This document shows positions 17,374-24,737 of a stretch of 64,000 nucleotides of DNA, in pieces. The notes beneath the pieces are model-generated. The model searched no databases and had not been told where the DNA came from. It worked only from the letters and a program-made list of their open reading frames with translations. Source of the stretch: Microbacterium esteraromaticum (GTDB lineage Bacteria > Actinomycetota > Actinomycetes > Actinomycetales > Microbacteriaceae). The position numbers and the translations under genes are program-made. Numbering within the stretch: the first letter of the stretch is position 1; each line of letters starts with the position of its first letter. The DNA lies in assembly GCF_016907315.1 (NCBI RefSeq), contig NZ_JAFBBS010000001.1, forward strand, positions 2,728,001 to 2,792,000, read 5' to 3'.

Positions 17374-18651
17374 TCAGCCGTCCTCCGGTACCTGACCCTC
17401 GGACACCGCGCGCACCGACCCGCGGTCGACGGTGACGGTCATCGGGGTGCCGGCTGGGGCATCGACGGCATCCGTGAGGATGCGCCCGTCGTCGAGGTGC
17501 GCGATCGCGTAGCCGCGCGCCAGCGTCGCGGCGGGGGAGAGCGCCCGCAGCGAGGCGCGCAGCTCTGCGGTCGACCGGTGCGCGGCGTCCAGCGCTCGGG
17601 TGACGGTGTCGCGCCCGCGGGATGCGAGAAGCCACACCTCCTGCGCGCGGTCGTCGATGATCGGGTCGGGCGAGCGCAGCACCGGGCGCGAACGCAGCTG
17701 CTCGAGTTGCGCGATGTCGTGCGAGACACGCTGGGTCAGCCGGGTGGTCGCGCGCGCTCTCAGCTGCGCGACGATCGCACGCTGCTCTCCGACGTCGGGC
17801 ACGACCCGCTTGGCGGCATCCGTCGGCGTCGACGCTCGAAGGTCAGCGACGTCGTCGAGCAGCGGATGGTCGTTCTCGTGACCGATGGCGCTCACGACGG
17901 GGGTGGATGCCGCTGCCACGGCGCGCACGAGACGCTCGTCGCTGAAGCCGAGAAGGGTCTGGGGGTCGCCGCCGCCGCGGGCGATGATGATCACATCGAC
18001 GTCGGGATCGGCATCCAGCCGCTTCAGGGCGGCGAGCACCTCGGGTACGCAGCGATCGCCCTGCACCGCGACGTGCTGGGTGCGGAAGTGCACCTGGGGC
18101 CAGCGCAGCTCGGCGTTCCGATGCACGTCCTTCTCGGCATCCGACCGCTCCCCGGTGATCAGGCCGATGCAGTGCGGCAGGAAGGGCAGTGCCTTCTTGC
18201 GTGAGGAGTCGAACAGGCCCTCCTGGCGCAGCTGGACGCGCAGCTTCTCGAGCTTCTCGAGCTGGTCGCCGAGCCCGACGTGCTTCATCGCCGAGACGAT
18301 GAAGCTGAAGTCGCCGCCCTTGACGAAGTAGTCGGCTTTCACCGCGGCGACGACATGGTCGCCGACTGCGATGTCGGAAGGGATGCGCGGACGCACGCTC
18401 GACCACACGCGGATGGAGATCTGCGCGTCGGAGCGCGTGTCCTTGAGGCGGGCGAACACGTTGCCGCCGCGCTGGTTCCACGACGTGATCTCGCCCTCGA
18501 CCCAGACCGTGTTCCAGCGGGCGATGAAGTCGCGGATCGTCCCGTTCAGCCGTGCCACGGAGGTGGGGGCCGCGGGCGTAGAGTCACGCGGCGCCACCGA
18601 GTCGGCGGGCGGCGGCTCACCGGGGATCGCGGCGGCTTCGAAGACGGTCAT
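17374..18651 (-). CDS. xseA: Exodeoxyribonuclease VII large subunit
   Basis: 425 residues. An N-terminal OB-fold domain (SVARLNGTIRDFIARWNTVWVEGEITSWNQ) binds DNA. The catalytic domain follows, with the signature PTRVIARGGGDP-like stretch IIIARGGGDPQTLLGFSDERLVRAVA near residue 215 and SAIGHENDHPLLDDVADLRASTPTDAA. A coiled-coil region and a short C-terminal domain (AATLARGYAIAHLDDGR) complete it. The ATG at 18651 is used; a longer in-frame start at 18750 would run into the divergent ispH start. GAAGAATGAGAAG precedes it, a weak binding site. Confidence 0.92.
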   Translation of the reverse strand: MTVFEAAAIPGEPPPADSVAPRDSTPAAPTSVARLNGTIRDFIARWNTVWVEGEITSWNQRGGNVFARLKDTRSDAQISIRVWSSVRPRIPSDIAVGDHVVAAVKADYFVKGGDFSFIVSAMKHVGLGDQLEKLEKLRVQLRQEGLFDSSRKKALPFLPHCIGLITGERSDAEKDVHRNAELRWPQVHFRTQHVAVQGDRCVPEVLAALKRLDADPDVDVIIIARGGGDPQTLLGFSDERLVRAVAAASTPVVSAIGHENDHPLLDDVADLRASTPTDAAKRVVPDVGEQRAIVAQLRARATTRLTQRVSHDIAQLEQLRSRPVLRSPDPIIDDRAQEVWLLASRGRDTVTRALDAAHRSTAELRASLRALSPAATLARGYAIAHLDDGRILTDAVDAPAGTPMTVTVDRGSVRAVSEGQVPEDG

Positions 18652-18728
18652 CTTCTCATTCTTCCGGATGCCGCCGACGCCGCGCGTGCGGCAGGTGCCG
18701 CTCCCGGCCCGCGAACAGGTGGCGCCGG

Positions 18729-18734
18729 TAGACT
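18729..18734 (+). promoter_or_regulatory. -10 element TAGACT at ispH
   Basis: TAGACT ends 6 bases before the GTG at 18741. The gap is GGAGGG, so it could equally look like a binding site, but the spacing matches the leaderless pattern. Confidence 0.55.
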
Positions 18735-18740
18735 GGAGGG

Positions 18741-19820
18741 GTGAGTTCAACCGCTGTCTCGCTGCCCGTGCCGCACATTCCGACCCGCCGTCGCGCCGCT
18801 GAGCGCGCGCGCCTCGAGAACCGTCCGGTCGGCGGTGACAAGCGTGTTCTGCTGGCTGCTCCCCGTGGGTACTGCGCCGGAGTCGACCGCGCTGTCGTCG
18901 CGGTCGAGAAGGCCCTCGAGCGCTACGGCGCCCCGGTGTACGTGCGCAAGCAGATCGTTCACAACATCCACGTCGTGACCGAGCTCGAGCAGAAGGGCGC
19001 GATCTTCGTCGAAGAGGTCGACGAGGTGCCAGAAGGGGCTCACGTCGTCTTCAGCGCGCACGGTGTCTCGCCGGCTGTCGTCAGCGCCGCATCCGACCGC
19101 GGCCTGCACGCGATCGACGCGACCTGCCCGCTCGTCACCAAGGTGCACCGCGAGGCCGTGCGCTTCGCGCGCGACGACTTCGAGATCCTGCTGATCGGCC
19201 ACGAGGGGCACGAAGAAGTCGAGGGCACCGCCGGCGAGGCGCCCGACCATGTCACGATCGTCAACTCCCCTGAAGAGGCCGACACCGTCGTCGTGAAGGA
19301 CCCGAACAAGGTCGTCTGGCTGTCGCAGACCACGCTCTCGGTCGATGAGACGATGGAGACGGTCAACCGCCTGCGCACCCGCTTCCCCGAACTGCACAAC
19401 CCGCCGTCGGACGACATCTGCTACGCCACGCAGAACCGGCAGGTCGCGATCAAGAAGATCGCCAAGGACGCAGACCTCGTGATCGTCGTCGGCTCGGCGA
19501 ACTCGTCGAACAGCGTGCGCCTGGTCGAGGTCGCCCTCGAGTACGGAGCCAGGGCCGCGTATCGGGTCGACTATGCCGACGAGGTCAAGCAGGAGTGGCT
19601 CGACGGTGTGCGGACGGTCGGAGTGACCAGCGGCGCGTCGGTGCCCGAGGTGCTCGTGCGCGAGGTGCTCGCGGCACTCGACGAGGCCGGCTATGCCGAT
19701 GTCGAAGAGGTTCGCACGGCTGAGGAGGACCTCATGTTCTCCCTGCCGAAGGAGCTGCGTCAGGACACGTCGGGCAAGCGCGACGAGCGCGCGCTGGGCG
19801 GTCGAGTCTCACGCGCATGA
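18741..19820 (+). CDS. ispH: 4-hydroxy-3-methylbut-2-enyl diphosphate reductase
   Basis: 359 residues. It is the last enzyme of the MEP pathway and makes IPP and DMAPP with a 4Fe-4S cluster. The three cluster cysteines are seen in [12 protein letters not shown] (Cys at about 45), [12 protein letters not shown] and [11 protein letters not shown]. The active-site Glu region and [11 protein letters not shown] are also present. About 35 N-terminal residues precede the conserved core, usual for actinobacterial homologues. A DUF6264 gene follows with a 4-base overlap. Confidence 0.95.
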   Translation: MSSTAVSLPVPHIPTRRRAAERARLENRPVGGDKRVLLAAPRGYCAGVDRAVVAVEKALERYGAPVYVRKQIVHNIHVVTELEQKGAIFVEEVDEVPEGAHVVFSAHGVSPAVVSAASDRGLHAIDATCPLVTKVHREAVRFARDDFEILLIGHEGHEEVEGTAGEAPDHVTIVNSPEEADTVVVKDPNKVVWLSQTTLSVDETMETVNRLRTRFPELHNPPSDDICYATQNRQVAIKKIAKDADLVIVVGSANSSNSVRLVEVALEYGARAAYRVDYADEVKQEWLDGVRTVGVTSGASVPEVLVREVLAALDEAGYADVEEVRTAEEDLMFSLPKELRQDTSGKRDERALGGRVSRA

Positions 19821-20338
19821 GCGCCGACCGGCCGCAGTACGGCGAATATGCGTCTCCCGAAGAGCAGCGTGCACGCGCGGGGCTGCCCCCGCTGAACGCA
19901 GAGCCCACAGCATCCGCACCGCCGGCGGCACCGACGACGCCGGCGCCGGGCGCCGTCACGCCCGCCCGCCCCGTCGGCAGGCTCGTGACCTTCGTGCTGC
20001 TCGGTTTCGGCCTCGTGAACGTGCTCTCCTCGATCCCGCAGTTCGTGAACATGGCATCGACCCTCACCGAGTCGATGGAGATGCTCGGCCTCGACGGCGA
20101 GTTCACGAACTTCGCGGCCGCGCGCACCTGGGGCATCGTCGCCGTGGTCGTGCTGCTCGCCGGCTACGCGGCCACCGCCTGGCTGTCTCTCCGTCAGCTC
20201 AAGCGCAACAGGGCAGCGTGGTGGATCCCGCTGGTCGGCTTCGTGGTGACGATGTCGCTGGTGTCGGCTTGCATCTCGGTCGTGATGTTCAGCGACCCGG
20301 CGTTCACGGCCGGGCTCCTCACACCTCCTGCCCGGTAG
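19817..20338 (+). CDS. DUF6264 family membrane protein
   Basis: 173 residues. A Pro/Ala-rich N-terminal tail of about 55 residues is followed by three membrane helices, near 56-76, 98-118 and 133-156. The N-terminus [18 protein letters not shown] is characteristic of this Microbacteriaceae family of unknown function. The ATGA overlap with ispH fixes the start. Its last codons contain the TAGCCT hexamer that probably serves as the -10 element of the next gene. Confidence 0.72.
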   Translation: MSADRPQYGEYASPEEQRARAGLPPLNAEPTASAPPAAPTTPAPGAVTPARPVGRLVTFVLLGFGLVNVLSSIPQFVNMASTLTESMEMLGLDGEFTNFAAARTWGIVAVVVLLAGYAATAWLSLRQLKRNRAAWWIPLVGFVVTMSLVSACISVVMFSDPAFTAGLLTPPAR

Positions 20339-20341
20339 CCT
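20336..20341 (+). promoter_or_regulatory. -10 element TAGCCT, leaderless start of the 417-residue gene
   Basis: TAGCCT begins with the TAG stop codon of the DUF6264 gene and ends 6 bases before the GTG at 20348. Confidence 0.55.
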
Positions 20342-20347
20342 CAGAGG

Positions 20348-21601
20348 GTGTCAGCAGAGCAGATCGCCTTCCACGTCAGCTACGCCTCGGTCGAATCGGC
20401 GACGGGCGACGACCCGACCGTGCTCGCCGCAGAGCTCCTGCGGGAGGAGCGCGTGCTGGCGGCGTCGCGCGGCTTCGACGGCGACGAGTCCGTCTTCCTG
20501 ATCCCGGTGACCGAGAGCGGTCACATCGTCGCGCTCGACGGCGACGATCGGCTGCGTTTCGAGTTGAGCACGCTCGCCCTGCAGCAGAGGTTCGAGGCGG
20601 CCGGTCTGACGCTTCACCTCGGGATGTCCGACGATGCCATCGAAGAGGTCGACCAGGAGCTCGACGAGGAGTTCGGAGCCGCTTTCGAGCAGCTCGACGA
20701 TCCGGCGGCCGCCTCGGACGACCTGGGCGGGTTCGGGATGCCCGATTGGGGCGACTCCGATGACGACGCCTTCGCGATGCAGCCGGTGCGGGTCGCGGAG
20801 TTCTCGCGGCGCGGTCCGTGGGGTGCACGGATCACGGCGCAGATGACAGGTGCGGAGGTCGACTACCTCGAGGCGGGGACGTGGTCGCTGTATCGCTACG
20901 CGACCGATCAGCCGCACATGGCGGTCTCGGGCGGCGGCGCCGATGAGCCGATCATCGAGGTCAACCTGCCGCAGCATGGCGAGGCGTGGGTCGAGGTGAG
21001 CGTGCGCGGCCGCACCGGCATGTTCTGGCCGAACATCGAGCGGCTCACGCAGCCGGTGCTCGATCTCGACGCCATCACCGTGCCTGAGAGCGCGGATGTC
21101 TACCGTCGCATGATGCTCGAGGCCGACGGAGCAGATGAGGAGCTGCGCGGACTCGGTATGGGCGAGCAGATCGACCTCGAGACGGCTCGACGCGCGTGCG
21201 CTCCCGAGGCTCTTGGCGGCACTTCAGGAGAGCTCGAGCGCGTGCGAGCCTTCGTCTCGGCGTTCGGCGTGCCGGCCGCGCTGATCTCGGCCGGCGTCGA
21301 CGACGTGGCGGCCGGCCGTCGGTTCACTCCTCGTGGCTGGCCGCGTACCGTGGCCGACCTGGCGGTGGGCGGAATCGGCGAGATCACCGCACTGACGAGC
21401 CGCGAGCGACCGCTGCCTCGCGCCGCGCGATTCCTGCGGAAGCGCCCGGGGATCGCCGCCGCTCTGAGCGTCGCCGAGCTCGCCGTCGGACTCGCGACGA
21501 GCAGGGCGAGGTCTCCGCTCGTGCGCGGACTGGGCGTGCTGGTGATCATCGACGCCGCACTCGACCTCGTCATCTGGGTGCGTCGCTCTCTCTCGCGCTG
21601 A
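20348..21601 (+). CDS. Hypothetical protein, 417 residues
   Basis: No family is recognised. The N-terminal 100 residues look globular, with regular hydrophobic alternation. Residues about 100-150 are very acidic (DDAIEEVDQELDEEFGAAFEQLDD and a DDLGGFGMPDWGDSDDD tract). A second globular part from about 155 contains RGPWGARITAQMTGAEVDYLEAGTWSLYRYAT and VEVSVRGRTGMFWPNIE. The last 80 residues hold amphipathic or hydrophobic helices (LVRGLGVLVIIDAALDLVIWV), perhaps peripheral to the membrane. The GTG start follows the leaderless -10 spacing. Codon use is normal for the window, so it is probably a real conserved gene. Confidence 0.7.
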   Translation: MSAEQIAFHVSYASVESATGDDPTVLAAELLREERVLAASRGFDGDESVFLIPVTESGHIVALDGDDRLRFELSTLALQQRFEAAGLTLHLGMSDDAIEEVDQELDEEFGAAFEQLDDPAAASDDLGGFGMPDWGDSDDDAFAMQPVRVAEFSRRGPWGARITAQMTGAEVDYLEAGTWSLYRYATDQPHMAVSGGGADEPIIEVNLPQHGEAWVEVSVRGRTGMFWPNIERLTQPVLDLDAITVPESADVYRRMMLEADGADEELRGLGMGEQIDLETARRACAPEALGGTSGELERVRAFVSAFGVPAALISAGVDDVAAGRRFTPRGWPRTVADLAVGGIGEITALTSRERPLPRAARFLRKRPGIAAALSVAELAVGLATSRARSPLVRGLGVLVIIDAALDLVIWVRRSLSR

Positions 21602-21619
21602 CGGCATCCTGCAGACGAC

Positions 21620-21651
21620 GAGCCCGGTCCCGCAGCGCGGAACCGGGCTCG
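21620..21651. terminator. Bidirectional hairpin terminator
   Basis: GAGCCCGGTCC pairs with GGAACCGGGCTC (one bulge) between the 417-residue gene and the converging DUF4822 gene. Confidence 0.65.
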
Positions 21652-21667
21652 GTCTGTCAGTCGTCGA

Positions 21668-22279
21668 TCAGTGGGCGTTGCCGTTGTTGAAGTGGCCGCC
21701 GCCGTGACCGAGCGCCTTGCCCTGGCCGCTGTTCACGCCGGGTCCCTTCGCGTCGGTTCCGGGCTCGACGTGATTCGTCTTCGTGTGCACGATGTCGTAG
21801 TAGGTGCTCGTGTCGCCTGCGGTCGGGAACACGCGGTAGGTGAACACGTTCTTGGTCAGCTCGGTGATCGGCACCACGCGCTGGAACAGCACGTCGCCCG
21901 CGGCGTTCTTGGCGTTGATCCAGCGCTCGGAGCCGTCGGGGGTGACAGTCCAGTCGCCGCGCAGCTTGGGGCTGTCGTCGAGGTTGTACATCGTGTAGGT
22001 GCCGTCGGCGTCGAAGTACGCCCAGCCCACGAAGCTCGACACCGCCGGGTCGTCGAGCGCGATGCGGTCGCCGTCCTGGTCGAACGCCGCGGTGGTCTTC
22101 CACGGCGTCGACGCCAGCAGGTCAGACGGGGTCATGGTGGTCTTCGAGAACGGGTGGGCGGATGCTGCGACGGGCGTGTCCGCGGCCATGGCCGAGCTCG
22201 GAACGACGGCGGCCACGGCGAGAGCGATGGCGGATGCGCTGAGGACGGAGCGTCGGGAGATCCGGGTGGTGATGTTCAT
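21668..22279 (-). CDS. Secreted DUF4822 domain protein
   Basis: 203 residues with an export signal of twin-arginine look (ISRRSVLSASAIALAVAAVVPSSAMA-type segment, cleavage near residue 32). The DUF4822 domain covers about residues 50-170: SFVGWAYFDADGTYTMYNLDDSPKLRGDW, then FQRVVPITELTKNVFTYRV and YYDIVHTKTNHVEP. The C-terminus is a Gly/His/Asn tail (GHGGGHFNNGNAH) that could bind metal. The family is secreted and of unknown role. A TAGCGT element 7 bases before the ATG suggests its own leaderless promoter; it may also be read from the DUF2231 gene 79 bases upstream. Confidence 0.8.
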   Translation of the reverse strand: MNITTRISRRSVLSASAIALAVAAVVPSSAMAADTPVAASAHPFSKTTMTPSDLLASTPWKTTAAFDQDGDRIALDDPAVSSFVGWAYFDADGTYTMYNLDDSPKLRGDWTVTPDGSERWINAKNAAGDVLFQRVVPITELTKNVFTYRVFPTAGDTSTYYDIVHTKTNHVEPGTDAKGPGVNSGQGKALGHGGGHFNNGNAH

Positions 22280-22286
22280 GTCCTCA

Positions 22287-22292
22287 ACGCTA
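22287..22292 (-). promoter_or_regulatory. -10 element TAGCGT, leaderless start of the DUF4822 gene
   Basis: On the minus strand TAGCGT is followed by TGAGGAC and the ATG at 22279, a 7-base gap. Confidence 0.5.
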
Positions 22293-22358
22293 CGAAGCCG
22301 GGACGGACGCGCACATCATCCGATCGGCCAGGGATGCCCGGACCGATGGGCTGAGTGC

Positions 22359-22844
22359 TCAGACGCCCTCCCAGACAGCTCGGGCACCGGCGTCGCCCGT
22401 CAGCACCGTCACGGCGATCGTGCCGACGGCTGTGACCACCGCGAGAACCGGCACGATGATCGCGACAGCACGGGCGGTGGACGTATGGCGCAGCCGCGGC
22501 AGCATCCGGTCGCTCGCTGCCACCGCGACCGCGGCGACCAGCAGGGCGATCGTCCAGGGTATGAGCATCTCGCCCAGAGCCTCGTGACGCTCGATCGCGG
22601 GTGTCATGCCCACCGAGTCGGCGAGTTCTTCGCCTGCCAGAACCGTCACGGGAACGAGTCCGGCGACCAGCAGCGCCGCCACGGGCGGCGCGTAGCCCAG
22701 CCGGTGGCGCGCCGCCGGCCACACCCCGGCGATGGCGACCGCGAGGGCGGTGAGAGGAGTGAGCACCACGACGGCGTGCACCAGCAGCGGGTGCAGGGGA
22801 AGGCCGGCGATGCGGAACGCGTCGGCGTCGGCGAAGATGTCCAT
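22359..22844 (-). CDS. DUF2231 family integral membrane protein
   Basis: 161 residues with four membrane helices (about 22-43, 51-71, 93-110 and 126-150). The N-terminal FRIAGLPLHPLLVHAVVVLTPLTAL carries the paired His residues typical of DUF2231, a family often annotated as a putative heme-binding or electron-transfer membrane protein. It is divergent from the ECF sigma gene, and a SigL-type promoter on the minus strand ends 6 bases before its ATG. That makes it a likely member of the sigma factor's regulon. Confidence 0.82.
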   Translation of the reverse strand: MDIFADADAFRIAGLPLHPLLVHAVVVLTPLTALAVAIAGVWPAARHRLGYAPPVAALLVAGLVPVTVLAGEELADSVGMTPAIERHEALGEMLIPWTIALLVAAVAVAASDRMLPRLRHTSTARAVAIIVPVLAVVTAVGTIAVTVLTGDAGARAVWEGV

Positions 22845-22850
22845 ACCAGG

Positions 22851-22878
22851 AGAACGGCGTTCGCGCCGTTTCGGTTCA
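22851..22878 (-). promoter_or_regulatory. SigL-type ECF promoter of the DUF2231 gene
   Basis: On the minus strand TGAACC (22873-22878), 16 bases, then CGTTCT (22851-22856). The -10 ends 6 bases before the ATG at 22844, so the message would be leaderless. Its -35 is the mirror image of the -35 of the sigma gene's own promoter. Confidence 0.65.
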
Positions 22879-22891
22879 TCGGTGAACCGAA
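22870..22891. repeat. Palindrome formed by two divergent -35 elements
   Basis: TTCGGTTCA-TCGG-TGAACCGAA, a perfect 9-base inverted repeat. A second one, AACGGCG-TTCG-CGCCGTT (22853-22870), abuts it on the DUF2231 side. Confidence 0.75.
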
Positions 22892-22910
22892 GAGCTCTCC
22901 GCCTCGTTTC
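22883..22910 (+). promoter_or_regulatory. SigL-type ECF promoter of the sigma factor gene
   Basis: TGAACC (22883-22888), 16 bases, then CGTTTC (22905-22910), 19 bases before the GTG at 22930. This fits the TGAACC-N16-CGTnnC consensus and implies autoregulation. Confidence 0.7.
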
Positions 22911-22929
22911 CCTGGTGAGGAGGCGATCT

Positions 22930-23436
22930 GTGACCCGAGACGACGACGAGCGGCTGACCGCGCTCTACGAGCTGCACGCGGGCCCGATACGGCGCTACGT
23001 CGTGAGCATCACCGGCAGAGGAGGCGGAGCGGATGACGTGGTGCAGGAGACGCTGCTGCGCGCGTGGCGCACGCCCCGCATCCTGGAGCAGGACCCGGCG
23101 ACGTCCCGGGCATGGATGATCACCGTCGCCAGGCACATCGTCATCGACGAGGCGCGCAGTGCCAGACGGCGTCACGAGAGTCCTGTCGCCGAGCTGCCTG
23201 AGCGGGTCGCCGACGACCAGACGGATCGGCTGTTCGACGCTCTGCTTATCCAGGATGCGCTGGCGACTCTGAGCGCTGAGCACCGCGCCGTCGTCGTGGC
23301 GGCCTACTATCGGGGCCGCAGCGTCGCCGAGGTGGCATCGGAGCTGGGCATCCCCGCCGGAACGGTGAAGTCGAGGATGCATTACGGATTGCGGGCGCTG
23401 CGACTCGCGCTGCAGGAGAGAGGGGTGACCCGGTGA
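22930..23436 (+). CDS. sigL: ECF sigma factor, SigL-like
   Basis: 168 residues. Region 2 (LYELHAGPIRRYVVSITGR to DDVVQETLLRAWR) and region 4 (LSAEHRAVVVAAYYRGRSVAEV and GTVKSRMHYGLRALRLALQE) are complete. The C-terminus ALQERGVTR and the SAEHRAVVV block closely resemble mycobacterial SigL (ECF19-type). The GTG at 22930 is chosen because GAGGAGG lies just upstream; an in-frame start at 22732 has no homology. The stop overlaps the anti-sigma start (GTGA). TGAACC promoters on both sides suggest that it controls itself, the lipoprotein and the DUF2231 gene. Confidence 0.85.
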   Translation: MTRDDDERLTALYELHAGPIRRYVVSITGRGGGADDVVQETLLRAWRTPRILEQDPATSRAWMITVARHIVIDEARSARRRHESPVAELPERVADDQTDRLFDALLIQDALATLSAEHRAVVVAAYYRGRSVAEVASELGIPAGTVKSRMHYGLRALRLALQERGVTR

Positions 23437-24089
23437 ACGCGGAGCACGAACGATACGCCGCGTGGGACGCCGCCTACGCGCTCGGCGCTCTGTCGATCGC
23501 GGAGCGCGAGGAGTTCGAGCGCCATCTCGCTGACTGCGGGCGCTGCAGGGACGCGGTGGCGGAGCTCACGCCGACGCTCGCGCTGCTCTCCCGGCTCGAT
23601 GCCGACGAGGCAGAGCGGGCGGCGACGAGCGGGAACGCGGGACCTATGCGCGTCCTGGCCGCCGCACGGGAGAGGCGCCGGATTCGCAGGCGGATCGGCG
23701 TGTGGGCGGCAGGGATCGCCGCCGCCGTGGTGGTGGCCACGATCGTGTCGGTGTCGGCGCTGTCCCCCCGGCCTGCGGAGATGATCGCCCTCGAGCCCGT
23801 CGACGGTGCCCCCGTGACCGCGACCGTCGCTCTGAGCGCGGTGCCGTGGGGTACGAAGCTCGACGTGGAGTGCGAGTACGACGGCAGTGCCCGGTACGCG
23901 GCGAAGCGCTCATACGCGCTCGCGGTCATCGATGCCGACGGAGAGACGACACTGCTGTCGAACTGGACGGTGACCCCGGGCGCAAGGGCGAAGCTGTCGG
24001 CCGGCACGGCGCTCACGACGTCGGAGATCAGTGCGATCGAGATCCGCGATTCCGATGGCCGGGCGATGGTCCGACACGATTTCGGGTGA
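23433..24089 (+). CDS. rslA: Zinc-dependent anti-sigma factor, RslA-like
   Basis: 218 residues. The cytoplasmic N-terminal ZAS domain carries H-x3-C-x2-C (His31, Cys35, Cys38 in HLADCGRCRDAV), the redox-sensitive zinc site that in RslA releases the sigma factor on oxidation. One membrane helix lies near residues 86-107. The extracytoplasmic domain (ATVALSAVPWGTKLDVECEYDG to the end) is the anti-sigma-K type C-terminal domain (PF10099-like). The GTG start overlaps the sigma gene stop by 4 bases. The pair is expected to sense envelope or redox stress. Confidence 0.87.
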   Translation: MNAEHERYAAWDAAYALGALSIAEREEFERHLADCGRCRDAVAELTPTLALLSRLDADEAERAATSGNAGPMRVLAAARERRRIRRRIGVWAAGIAAAVVVATIVSVSALSPRPAEMIALEPVDGAPVTATVALSAVPWGTKLDVECEYDGSARYAAKRSYALAVIDADGETTLLSNWTVTPGARAKLSAGTALTTSEISAIEIRDSDGRAMVRHDFG

Positions 24090-24114
24090 ACCGTCGCGCC
24101 GTTCGTCTCGTGTC
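24087..24114 (+). promoter_or_regulatory. SigL-type ECF promoter of the lipoprotein gene
   Basis: TGAACC (24087-24092), 16 bases, CGTGTC (24109-24114). This is an exact match to the consensus and starts in the last codons of the anti-sigma gene. Confidence 0.72.
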
Positions 24115-24161
24115 ACAGGGGAGCGCCCGGCAGCAGGCCAGGCAGACGAAGGGACGTCATC

Positions 24162-24674
24162 ATGCGCAAGGAACTCGCGATCGGGGGCATCGCCCTCGTA
24201 CTTCTGCTGTCTGGCTGCGGCAGCCCCGGCGCGTCAGGGCCGGCGTCGGACGGCGGCGACTCGGGCTACAGCGCCCCCTCGAGCGATCCGTCGGGCGAGG
24301 CGTCGGAGCCCGCGGCATCGGGCGCCGACCTCATGGTCGCCGAGACCTCCCTCGGCGAAGTCGTCGTCGATGGCAAGGGTATGACGCTGTACATGTTCGA
24401 CAACGACACCCAGGGCGGCGACACGAGTGCCTGCACGGGCGCCTGCCTGCAGAACTGGCCGCCACTGATCGCGTCCGGCGACGAGCCGAAGGCTGACGGC
24501 GTCACGGGCGAGCTGGGCACGATCGAGACGGCCGACGGCAAGATGCAGGTCACCCTGAACGGCTGGCCTCTGTACTACTTCGCCGGCGACAGCGCGGCCG
24601 GTGATGTGAAGGGCCAGGGAGTCAAGGACGTCTGGTGGGTGCTGAGCCCGGCGGGTGAGCGCATGGCCGGCTGA
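24162..24674 (+). CDS. Secreted-repeat (Y-x4-D type) lipoprotein
   Basis: 170 residues with a lipobox LLLSGCG (Cys19), then a Ser/Gly/Pro linker to about residue 55. The folded part has two related blocks: GMTLYMFDNDTQGGDTSACTGACLQNWPP and WPLYYFAGDSAAGDVKGQGVKDVWW. Both are typical of the COG4315 secreted-repeat family with a Tyr-x4-Asp motif. The C-T-G-A-C pair may form a disulfide. Its role is unknown, but it is often found with redox or stress ECF systems. A perfect TGAACC-N16-CGTGTC promoter precedes it, and GAAGGGA lies before the ATG. Confidence 0.83.
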   Translation: MRKELAIGGIALVLLLSGCGSPGASGPASDGGDSGYSAPSSDPSGEASEPAASGADLMVAETSLGEVVVDGKGMTLYMFDNDTQGGDTSACTGACLQNWPPLIASGDEPKADGVTGELGTIETADGKMQVTLNGWPLYYFAGDSAAGDVKGQGVKDVWWVLSPAGERMAG

Positions 24675-24681
24675 AACGGGA

Positions 24682-24720
24682 AGAGGGATGCCGCGGACCG
24701 GCGGCCCGAGGCATCCCTCT
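24682..24720. terminator. Bidirectional hairpin terminator
   Basis: AGAGGGATGCC and GGCATCCCTCT form perfect arms between the lipoprotein gene and the converging fba. Confidence 0.75.
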
Positions 24721-24737
24721 GATCTCGTCGGAGTCGA

